A stretch of DNA of 64,000 nt, taken from contig OU342630.1 of NCBI GenBank assembly GCA_910589415.1, forward strand, positions 87,788,186 through 87,852,185, read 5' to 3'. Below are positions 25,101-33,818 of this stretch, in pieces. A program made the position numbers and the translations under genes. Below the pieces are notes generated by a model. The model was not told the DNA's origin. It ran no database searches and saw nothing but the letters and a program-made list of their open reading frames with translations. Origin of the DNA: Malachius bipustulatus (lineage: Eukaryota > Arthropoda > Insecta > Coleoptera > Melyridae). The stretch's first letter is position 1; each line of letters starts with the position of its first letter.

Positions 25101-26819
25101 TTCATTTTCTTTTTCATTCATTCATTCATTCATGTCATTTGTAAGGCAATTTTATTTTCGAGTAAGCACGATATGCTTTTTTGTTTACTCTCGGAGCTCA
25201 ATGATAAATCTACAATCATAGCATCGAAACAAAAATCCGGGCAATGACCCATATATTTACAATTTTCATAAATACATAAATATGATATTCATTTAAGAAC
25301 AGTATTATTTTTGAATTCATGTGTATAAAATTTGATATTTATTAAAGTCAACTTGATCGCTGAGAATAATAAGACAAGGATTTTAACAAACACTTCCGTC
25401 TAGCGCTCAGCTATCAATGATCAATAATTGATCATAGTTGATCATTGATCACGTAGTCTGTGGAATTAGTTCAGAAGACTTTGGAGCTGGAGTTTTTTAT
25501 TGTCAATAAGATGTTAATGATGGACAATTATTATTCGAAACAGACTTTACTAGACTATCGCGTTATGCCCTTTGATCTTTACGATCATCTCACATTCGCG
25601 CTCTGGGATTACCCGATTTGCGGAAATGTTTGCCATTACTTTTTATCTATATTTTAAATTTCAAGGTAGGCAGGGCACTGTATACTAAGGAAGATCCTAA
25701 ATCCCGATTTTTTAAATTAGGTAGGTACCTACCTCAAATCTAAAAAAATTATTCATTCATATTCAATTTTTTTATTCAAGTTTTATAATATAAAAGAGTG
25801 TCAGTAAAATGATTGATAGAGTATAGAGTAATACTAATAACTGATGCCATTATCGTTAATATTATACAAGTCAATGAAAATTAAACACATAACACGTAAC
25901 ACGAGGGAAAGCTGGTTTTCTACAGAGAAGTGTATATATTCCGGGGAAACCCGTTGTCGAGTATCGGATTGCTTGGGTTACCTACCTAATCATTTTAACC
26001 GTAAAAAGTTATTTCTAGAATTGGAATATATTGACTGTAATTATGTTTTTTAAACGTTAGAGCCCTTTCCAATATAAATTTTAATTTATTATAATGAGGC
26101 AGTTTTGGTATTTTTAGAGGTCTGTGTCGGCGACGCAAGGGAAAACAGAAAACTTTTCATTCCGGCTAGGAGCTGTCTACTAATCTTATTATTAAATTTA
26201 AACGAAATTTGTTAAATAGTTTGGCCTATTCAGTAGTCTTCAAGACAGTCATAAAAACTTGTCCAAACAGAAGGTCTAACGTAAAAAAAATTCTCCACAT
26301 TGTTTTAAATTCTCAAATTGTTTATATGTTTTTCCTTTTAATAAAAATCCTAATTTACTATATCTCCAATAGTATAATACTTTAAAAGGACTATATTTAT
26401 TTTTGAAAGAGGTCAGAAATAATTTATAACCGTACAGAGCCAAGCATAACAGGAAAAAATTAAATCCGAATGGGAATCTCCGTCAGGGTAACAAAATAAA
26501 GGCTATACATATATTTATTATTAATATTTTTTCAACTTTCAACTTTCATAAAAAAATTCAATGAATATTTTCAGATTTTAATATTTTAAAAATAATAAAA
26601 TCTCAAAATTTATCAAAAATCAGATGACATCAGAATATAACTAAGGATACCTAGTACATATAAAGATACAAAAAAAAAATGCATTTTAAAAATTACTTAC
26701 TTTTCTGATATGTCTTCTTCAGTGGTAACGTCATTTATCGTCTTAATTTTTTCAAATTCACTTCCGTTTTTATAAAGGTTCCCATTACCAGCCATGGTAT
26801 TCTGCTTTACCTTCGACAT
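12403..26819 (-). CDS. Pnp: Purine nucleoside phosphorylase (complete, three exons)
   Basis: Cytosolic purine-salvage enzyme that splits inosine or guanosine with phosphate into free base and ribose-1-phosphate. Coding exons are 26819-26701, 17719-17625 and 13169-12403. The joins are phase 2 (SEK|YTYE) and phase 1 (GSGMG|SLAEA), with GTAAGT and GTGCGT donors and AG acceptors. The total is 981 nt, giving 326 aa with a TAG stop. Active-site residues of the trimeric PNP family are present: phosphate loop GSG 68-70, His100 in KGHAGK, Arg120/His122/Glu125 in GRFHYYEGYPLW, Glu237 in NFETVAE, Met255-Ser256, Asn279 in SLITN, and His293 in NHEEV. The first ATG (26819) follows an in-frame TAA. A second ATG eight codons on has a stronger context. 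The N-terminus is about 35 residues longer than human PNP. The introns are packed with transposon remnants. Confidence 0.95.
13170..14389. other. PNP intron 2, distal part
   Basis: No exon seen. The overlapping open frames at about 13430-13760 on both strands have no recognisable family. They could be the eroded 5' part of the LINE that follows. A single TGACGTCA palindrome is at 13807-13814. Confidence 0.35.
14390..15990 (+). pseudogene. LINE remnant (Jockey/CR1-like) in PNP intron 2
   Basis: Plus-strand fragments follow a non-LTR polyprotein in order. They begin with ARIDGTIIASTATKKANLL and then SGPDNAPVIVLKSCA (before the RT fingers). KPNNYRPMALLSI (RT1) follows, then an AVDIFRAFDRV-like block near 15060 and LWLANYFREHSLQIIK. 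YINDLLETT and AEKTKPVIFSKK come next. The C-terminal part reads DHVVGVAKSASQKLGMLFR and then LTKNLGSLEHRRKVANLNLF. Repeated frameshifts and stops make it non-functional. It is antisense to PNP. Confidence 0.88.
15991..17624. other. PNP intron 2, proximal part
   Basis: AT-rich intronic sequence with no recognised exon or repeat boundary. Confidence 0.4.
17625..17719 (-). CDS. Pnp: PNP exon 2
   Basis: A 95-nt exon bounded by a TTTTTAG acceptor and a GTGCGT donor. It encodes YTYECILKTAQYLQ and then AKVGIICGSGM, which contains the family's phosphate-binding GSG loop. Both phases fit the neighbouring exons exactly. Confidence 0.95.
17785..17904. mobile_element. 120-bp MITE
   Basis: The ends are inverted repeats: TGCCCGTATTCCCAAA at the left and TTTGGGAATATGGGCA at the right. 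No coding capacity. It lies 65 bp into PNP intron 1. Confidence 0.65.
18841..19048. mobile_element. ~205-bp MITE, copy B
   Basis: Related to the copy at 11447-11640. The left end reads GGCTCATTAAGTTAACGAGC and the right end carries GAAATCTGCCCGTTATGAGC. The interiors differ more than the ends. Confidence 0.7.
19130..19470. repeat. Solo arm of the 1-kb foldback family
   Basis: Matches the right arm of the element at 29522-30519 in the same orientation. Shared phrases include TCTGGGATCTAGTCGGCTTT, TCTTGACGACTTATG and TTTCAGGATATTTCAGG. No opposite arm was found nearby, so this is a truncated copy. Confidence 0.75.
19700..20160. repeat. Four diverged tandem repeats, ~110-145 bp
   Basis: Units begin at about 19701, 19823, 19975 and 20081. 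Each carries a CTGAAGTTTAACCT- or TTAAGTTTAAGCT-like block, then GCAGAACAGTGA or GAGCAGTGA, a TTTTTGAAAAA tract and, in most units, a (T)GAGCCC-like end. Confidence 0.6.
20195..20345. mobile_element. MITE fragment, right half
   Basis: Close to the complete MITE at 44446-44676. It shares CTGCTCCCTTTAAGAAGAGT, AATCAGTAATTATCTGAAAA and the terminal TTTGAACAAGCGGCC. The left terminal repeat is missing. Confidence 0.7.
20346..21420. other. PNP intron 1, no gene seen
   Basis: AT-rich intronic sequence. Nothing recognisable. Confidence 0.4.
21421..21837. repeat. Foldback element, ~65-bp arms
   Basis: The arms 21421-21486 and 21774-21837 are inverted copies. Shared phrases are TGTTTTG..GA, AATCCTGATACAGG and GAGGACACCTTTT with complements GTCCTGTATCAGGATT and AAAAGGTGTCCTCC. 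A further partial inverted copy of the GGTGTCCTCC block lies near 21725. Confidence 0.65.
21838..23540. other. PNP intron 1, no gene seen
   Basis: AT-rich, with a short ATT/AAT microsatellite at about 22477-22500. The 82-codon minus-strand frame spanning it is mostly the translated microsatellite and matches nothing I know. Confidence 0.4.
23540..24990 (+). pseudogene. LINE reverse transcriptase remnant in PNP intron 1
   Basis: Plus-strand blocks follow the RT to C-terminus of a common insect non-LTR family. KLAKNAKATGPDDISVDILK lies near 23635. RASRCNDHRSISLMNQVLKV follows at about 23750. The conserved RQGCILLPLLFN block is near 24128. Then come KFTYLGSSINDKWDP and KERIKQAREAFVKMRKIL-like sequence near 24390-24490. 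The terminal RRGPGRRTSWLKNL- and VIGNMIANMIANDRQRL-like blocks are at about 24820-24970. Stops and frameshifts are frequent and the YADD box is not intact. It is antisense to PNP. Confidence 0.85.
24991..26700. other. PNP intron 1, proximal part
   Basis: No exon seen. It contains a short TTCA microsatellite at about 25112-25130 and otherwise AT-rich sequence. Confidence 0.4.
26701..26819 (-). CDS. Pnp: PNP exon 1 (start codon)
   Basis: Encodes MSKVKQNTMAGNGNLYKNGS and a further 19 residues ending in EEDISE, with two bases of Lys40, then a GTAAGT donor at 26700-26699. An in-frame TAA three codons before the first ATG limits the start. The segment is hydrophilic and not conserved with vertebrate PNP. 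Confidence 0.9.
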
Positions 26820-27814
26820 ATTTGATTACTCTGTATATAAATTATTACGATAGCTACTGAACGATACTCTTCGAACTCTCAATTAGAACTGTTCCCTAGA
26901 GATGTAGAAACAGCTTATATGCGTACAGTGAGTTCAAAACAACTGATATATGTGTCGTAATTACCAAGAAGATTCCTCTACCTAGATTTTGTTATTGAAA
27001 ATCTTAATTTGAATATCTCTTCTCCTATAATGAAATATTTGCCTCATTCTCATTACCTATAATATGCGTTATTTAATACCAAAAACGTTAAATGTTTTAC
27101 ATTATTATGAAACAAATTACTAATTATTATTATCCATTAATACCTTGCTTTGATAAAACAATACGAGCAAACAGCTTGAATTGCTCGTATCCGTCAAATC
27201 TACTTTTTCAAGAAATATATCTTCTCGAGAAAATAGTAATTTCTTATTACACAGTACACACACAGGTGGGTATACCTACTCTATATTTACATGTGTAAAT
27301 TAACTGGTTTCCTCGCTTTGTATAATCATAATTTTTAATTATACCTACCTACATTTCTTACATCCAAGGAATAAGAAATACAAATTGTATATTATACATA
27401 GGTAGAGAAGAGAATGTCTGTTCGTGCAGGAATTTTTCAATTTCATATTCATAAATATGATTGTGGACGAATAAATAAAAAAACAATAAAACTACTTACC
27501 AAGGTTATATTGGCATTATATTAAATGAAAGATATTTTACTTTGCAGATTTTTTATCCAAAATAAAAAGATTATGGCAACTCACAAGTCACAATAAAGAG
27601 ACAAAGTGTGATCATGACAGAAAAAAATTTAAAGTGTCTCGGTGTACAAAGATATTCGAGTAGGTCTCTGTGGGCCGTATATGGATTTTTTCTAAAAAAA
27701 CATTTTTACTAATTCATTGTATAATAGTTGCCTATATTGCAAGTATATTGCTAATGCCTATAATTTAAATTATTTTGAACCACAGGTATAGGTACTCGTA
27801 ATATTAGAATATCA
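26820..27814. other. 5' flank of PNP
   Basis: Upstream of the PNP start codon, so the promoter and 5' UTR should be here. No TATA box, initiator or other element stands out, and there is no GC-rich island. Confidence 0.4.
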
Positions 27815-28155
27815 AATTTATGCTTTTTGAAATGGAAAGCTTTTATGTTATTGCATGTAAGATTGTCTAAGAAGAAAAAATACGATTGGTTTTTATAGTT
27901 GCAGTTTAAATGGAGTAGTTTAGGAGTTACAAAGAAGCCAATTTTCAAAGTTCAAAAAAATGGACAACGAAAACATCCCAAGATGTAGAAAACGGCTTAC
28001 ATGTTCCTATTTTATCTTTTTCATAATTTCACTAGGTACTTGTTTATAACTCCTAAACTACTCAATTTAAATTCTAACTGTGAAAACAAGCCTTATTTTT
28101 TTCTCATACAATCTGAAATGCAAAAACCTGAAAGCATTCCTTATAAAAAACATAC
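27815..28155. repeat. Foldback remnant related to the 37.5-kb element
   Basis: The arms at about 27815-27945 and 28030-28155 are inverted copies (TTTATAGTTGCAGTTTAAAT with complement ATTTAAATTCTAACTGTGAA). They share phrases with the arms of 37462-38341, such as AACGGCTTACATG and TTGTTTATAACTC. Confidence 0.7.
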
Positions 28156-28159
28156 TAAG

Positions 28160-28605
28160 GCCTCTTTGACACTACGGTCGAATTTCTATTTTTTTTCTTC
28201 ACTTTCAGGGCAAGGAAAATCTTCGAGATTAACAGTAGCACGATTTTTTTTTTTAATTTTGCATTAATTTTGCATTTATATTCCAAAAATCATTGCACAA
28301 ATCCCTGTGGACTGGACACGATACGTGAAAGCGGATATAGCGCCGGTCCGCCTCTGTAAGCTTCGAAGCGCTTGGCATTGTCGTGAAGTGGTTTCATCCG
28401 TGATTCGTGGTATACATCGGCGCCTCTTGTCAGGACCGCACTCGCCGCACTCTCAAAACCGAGTTTTTAGGCCGTTTTTTTTTTTGCTTTCCCTTTCATT
28501 TGCAAAGCAAATGAATGCCTTCCTGGTGTTACTATAGGTATGTTCTCCACCCCTATATAGGTGCCATAGTGAAACTGTAAGAGCCGCGGATGTATATAAT
28601 GACCT
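28160..28605 (+). repeat. Dispersed ~450-bp repeat, copy 1
   Basis: Clearly homologous, in the same orientation, to 46310-46770. Both start AAGGCCTCTTTG and then CACTACGGTCGAATTTC. Both contain GGGCAAGGAAAATCTTCG, CCTCTTGTCAGGACCGCACT and GTATGTTCTCCACCCCTATA. Both end GAGCCGCGGATGTA. No open frame is shared, so this is a non-coding transposable element. Confidence 0.8.
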
Positions 28606-28823
28606 AAGATTTTTTTAATTTTAAATTTTCTTTTTAGTTAATTGTTATTTAAAAAATTTAACTCGGTTAAATTTCAGTTAATTAAAATAAAATTGGTCAA
28701 TTTTAATCGAAAACTTTATTTAAACCTCAAAAAACTCGTGTCAAACAAAATCCAATTAAAATAAAAAGTAAAAATAAAAAAATATAAAAATTCAAATAAA
28801 GCTGATGGATGCTTTAATGGAAA

Positions 28824-30553
28824 TAAAACACTAATGTTTTAAAAATTCTACTGTACAGGGTGTTTCACGACGAGCGTAAGTTAGCCATATCTCGTAAGAT
28901 ACTTGGGACATTTTTTTCAAAATATGTAGGTATTTGACGGTTTCAGCCATGTTTGAGTCTACCAAAAATATTTTGTGAATTGTGAATTAATTAATTAATT
29001 AATTAATTAATTGTGAATGTGAATTAATTTTTGGATTTGGCGTTAAATTTTAGATGAACTTTCATCCGCATGTCCTGTACCTAACTTTGATATTTTCGAG
29101 AAAATCGTAATTTTCAATTTTTTTCTTAAAAAACATTGCCAACTTAGTCAATCTCTGAATTGTCGAAATTGTCAGTTGCGGCCTCGCGTTTTCTATGGCT
29201 ACATTACAAAGGTACCTAAAATCTATCTAACTTCTGTTATCTGACCTCTGTTATACAAGGTCTTCTCTAAACAGTCTCCAATTTTTAAAACTTTGAAAGT
29301 TGAAAATTTAAAATCAAACTCTACTGTATACTGATGGATATTATAAACGTTACACGTGTTTCGCTATGCTTTTAAAATCTAGTTACTTGTTTTATGATCA
29401 CTTTAGGTTACACTATGTTGCTATATTACTATATCAATAATTTTATCATTTACATAATAATGTCTGAAGATGCTACTTTAAAAATTAGCGAAACACGTGT
29501 AACGTTTATAATATATCAATACAGGGTGCACCATGTATCCTTCTCTATATTGCTATCTCCTGAACGCTAAGAGATACAGGGTCGGTTAAATTAGACAAAA
29601 GATGCGCAGTTTTGTGGCCATCTCGAATCCGTCAAGACATGCAAGATATCTGTGACCGTTCCTGAAATATCCTGAAAAAACTGAAAAATCGAGATTTCTT
29701 ATTTTCGTCATATCTTTTTTATTATTGGAAGTTAATAAATAATTTTTTGTAGGCTTACATAAGCCGTTAAGAGCTATCCATCTGATATTTCAAAAAATTT
29801 CAAGGCCTACTAGATCCAAGAGTTTTCACAGTCAACTTTCGTTTTTCTTATGGCCGCCATATTATTTTTTTATGTCTGCGATATGAAAAAAATAATGAAA
29901 ACCAAAAATTAATAAACTTCAAAAATTTTTTTTTTTAATTTTAATTTTTCTTTTTTCAAAGAAAAACCTAAAAAAAATCGTCGAAAAACATCGACATTTG
30001 TAAAATACGCCGAAATAGTGCTTGCCTTATGGTTTTTTAATTTATCTATGAAATTCGGTCTAAAAATGTGTATTTTTTGTAAATAAAAAAGAATAATTTT
30101 TTTTTAAATTTATTCTCTGAAGTTTAACAATTTTTAGTTTTTATGATTTTTTTTATATCGAACAACATAAAAAAACAATATGGTGGCTATAATAAAACCG
30201 AAAGTTGACTATGAAAACTCTGGGATCTAGTCGGCTTTGAAAATTTTTGAAATGTCAGATGGGTAGCTCTTGACGACTTATGTAAGCCCACAAAAAATTA
30301 TTCATTAATCTCCAATAATAAAAGAGATATGGAAAAAATAAGAAATCTTGATTTTTCAGTTTTTTCAGGATATTTCAGGAACGGTCACAGATATCTTGTA
30401 TGTCTCGACGGAATCAAGATGGCCACAAAATTGCACTTCTTTGGACTTGTTTAACCAACCCTGTATCTGTTAGCGTTAGGAGATAGCAATATAGAGAAGG
30501 ATACATATGGTGCACCCTGTATACAGTATAATTTTTAAAACATTAGTGTTTTA
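28824..30553. repeat. Outer inverted repeat enclosing mariner-type ends
   Basis: AAAACACTAATGTTTTAAAA at 28825-28845 and its complement at about 30534-30553 flank the inner element. A CAGGGTGTTTCACG terminus follows the left arm at 28856. A second pair (AAACGTTACACGTGTTTCGC at about 29345 and its complement at about 29487) lies inside. This shows several rounds of nested insertion. An (AATT)n microsatellite is at about 28983-29012. Confidence 0.7.
29522..30519. mobile_element. 998-bp TA-flanked foldback (mariner-type MITE)
   Basis: Starts CAGGGTGCACCATGTATCC and ends GGATACATATGGTGCACCCTG, with TA on both sides (29520-29521, 30520-30521). Arms of about 400 bp pair through TGTGACCGTTCCTGAAATAT, CAGTTTTTTCAGGATATTTC and TGGGATCTAGTCGG-type blocks. 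No transposase is present. A truncated relative is at 19130-19470. Confidence 0.88.
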
Positions 30554-30570
30554 TTTATCAACCATCAGTA

Positions 30571-33160
30571 TGAAGAGATTCTACAAAGTAAAGGGTTGAA
30601 AACATAAATTTTATCAAATAAAGCTATAAATTCATATTTGACATAAAATCTTAATCCGAAACAACTTTTTCTCATAGTTTTTTTTTTTTAATATCTTCAC
30701 AAACAATGGTAGGCAGGTACTTTATTCTTATAAAATTTCTACATTCATTTTACTACATATTTTATTATATCTTATACATTTATATGACGTGGGGACATTC
30801 TGTATCAAGGTCCTTCCGAAGGAAATGGCAACTTTTTAAGGAAATGTCGAGGAGTCAAAATGTCAAGCAAAAAAAGCTCATTTATATAGGGTGATTCAGG
30901 TTTTATCTTTTTAACTCCAGGAAACGATAGAGAATCGTTCAACAGAGGCGTGCGGATTTCGGAGATATTTTACTCGCTTTTGAAGACAAGTTTACAAAAT
31001 ATGCTTTTCACTTATTTATTCTAAAGCTCATATTTCAGTATTATGTGGAGATTATGTGTTTTCATTTAGCAGCGCAGTTGTAATTATTTAACTTTTCTTT
31101 CCTTTTTTCCTTATGTTCTTTGCTTATGTATTTGTTCTTCAATATTAAAATTTAAATTTGTAATCGGGCTCTGCATTACGTCTGCAATAAGTGAGAGAGG
31201 GATAGATGGAGAAAAATCAATAGTTTTCAACGTCTTAAGACTTTTTAAAAGGTAGCGAAAAAGTTGAACTTTAGTACTAGAAATTTAATAATAATTCGTT
31301 GTTGCTCACAGCCTTAAACACAGGAACAGTTCTACAGGGTCGATTGAGTACCGTTATTATATAGTTAAATAAAATAAACTCCATTTTGTGGAGTTCAAAT
31401 TTGCAGCGTTTTCAATTTATTAACAATTTAAGTTGAAAAATTTCTAAAAAATCAGGCCTTTCGGCATAAATGTCTTAGTTCTGGCAAAATGAAGCCACGT
31501 GCCGAAAATTTCCACAGAAGCTTTTTGTAGACGATTAAATTCTCTATAAAAAAATTCGTCGAGACCGTACCTGAGAAGTTTATGGTTTGTTCATGAAGAT
31601 TTCCATCAAAGTTTTCGGTATTGTGACCTTGTAATGACGCACAATGACGACATTTTTTATTTTATTTTTTTCTAATCGAAACTAACAGGTCACAGGTCAC
31701 AGATGCATTCGGATCATCTATTTCGCTTCCTTGACACCCTCTTTTCTCATCTCTGCCATCTAGTTGACAAAATATATTTTTAGGATCAATACAACCTTCC
31801 TTTTTTATCCCTCGCAACTTCAAACATTATGAACAAGAGGTATTACAATTTTTTTTATTTTATTGGGTACCTACAACATTACATTACCTACATGAAAAAG
31901 AAAAACCGCGCGTTAGATTTCTTGTATGTATAGGTATTTTCTTGTAGTTACGAATTCAAAGATTATTTCACACATGCAGAAAATAAAAATGACTTCCCCA
32001 AACTATTTTTACGAAACGTAACAACATTTTTATCTTTTTTATATTGCATAATTAAAATGGCGGATACAATTTTAAATCTATTTATAATATTAAGTAGCTA
32101 CAACGGGGATTCAAAACGGTTTTCCTATCTTAAATATTATTTTGTCATAGGTCATAGGTAGATACCCTATGCCAACAGTAAGTATATAGACGCATGCATA
32201 CTGATTCTGTCATTATTACATAAATGTTTTGATACACTTTTGATATCGACTAATGCTTTTATTATTTACGTGTATGCTGTATGGAATAATGATGAGAATC
32301 TTTTGAATTTTCCAAAAGGTCAAGTGTATCACTCCAGATCACCTGTGTTTTGCCAACTCGTAATCTAATTGGAATAAGAGTTCTGCCATTACGGACAAAT
32401 TTATACATCAGAGGTACGAGATAATGTTGTATTGTAATCATGATTGTAATAAAAGACATAAGGAGAAATGTAAACTAGAATAAGATTAAGATATTAGATA
32501 TAGGCTTATCTTAAACTACTTACCTTACTAATTAATAAATAATCACTTCTTTTCTTATTAATTAAATTTTCCTGCACTTTAGTATTTATTTTTTTCCACT
32601 TTAGTATTTTCAATTTTCCACTTTAGTATTTAGTCGTCTAATTATTATAATAATTATTATTAATTTTATTGGTTAATTACATTTCAAGCTAAAAAAAACT
32701 ACATTTAAGTAGGGGGTAAATATACAAGCAAATGATTTTGACAACTACTATTATAAGTTTTTCTTCCAAGAAATCTACCTCTTCTGTAAGTAGTTTTATG
32801 AGGAAAAATGTCGCGGTTCTCGATTCATATTTTTATCGTTTCTGCTAATATTATCTACTAAAGTAAGTATAATTAACATAAGGAAAAAAATAATGGCTAT
32901 TATAATCGCAAATACTACGGTTTCCAGTTTGTATGTTCATAACGCCAGCAAGCGACATAACAGATCAAAATAATTGACCTTTTTCCATAACGTTTTGCCC
33001 TAAAACGCTCTATTTTCGAGATACCTAACGTACAAAAAACTTGGAAGAACAAACAATTCATTTTATTGAATATTTTCTAAACAATTTAACATATTTGTCT
33101 CAATTTTGGTATAGGTTATTATTAATATAGCGGGGTAAAATTTTGAAGTAAGTACGAAAA
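30571..33160. other. Intergenic, no gene seen
   Basis: AT-rich sequence without recognised genes or clear repeat boundaries. Confidence 0.35.
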
Positions 33161-33164
33161 ACTT

Positions 33165-33785
33165 TTCAAAACTTCTACGCCACTGGAGAACATCAATTTT
33201 TTAAAACTTAAGTTGAAATGTCATATTATTATCTGAAAAAAAGATACTCTTAATAAAAGTCTCTAGGAGGTTTAGTTTTTGAGATATTTTGATTTTTTAT
33301 AAACGAGATTATCATAAAACTGCAAACTTTAAGAGAGAAGTGTTCTTAGATATCACTATTTTCTGTCTGTATAAGCGTCGACAATTATTGTTATGACAAT
33401 ATTAAGTGATAAAAGTCACTATAAACTTATTTAAAAATTTTATATTTTTTTAGTTCTTTAAGAACACGATGTGTTAAAAAAAACTAGAAATTATTTTGAG
33501 TTTTTATTGTGTACTTATATTTATTATCATTTTTCATAAAATAAATCAAAATATCCCAAAAACTAAGACTCTTAGGCCCGTATTCATCAATAAAATATAA
33601 CCCCTGCTGGGGTCATATTTTGAAACATGTGATTGGTTTAAAATTCGTAGCGTTCGTATAGGGTTTGAGCATTAGACCCTATTAATTATTGTCAGAAAAT
33701 TCAAAATATAAAATTTTTAAAGCTTATTTCTAAATAAACTTTTAAAAACAAAAATTGATTTTCTCCAATGCCGTAGAAGTTTTGG
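33165..33785. repeat. Interrupted foldback element
   Basis: AACTTCTACGCCACTGGAGA at about 33172 has its complement in TCTCCAATGCCGTAGAAGTT at about 33754. TTAGTTTTTGAGATATTTTG at about 33276 pairs with CAAAATATCCCAAAAACTAA at about 33548. About 150 bp beginning GCCCGTATTCATCAAT interrupts the right arm. Confidence 0.65.
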
Positions 33786-33818
33786 CGCTTAAAACAACAT
33801 AAAACCCCCATAAATATA

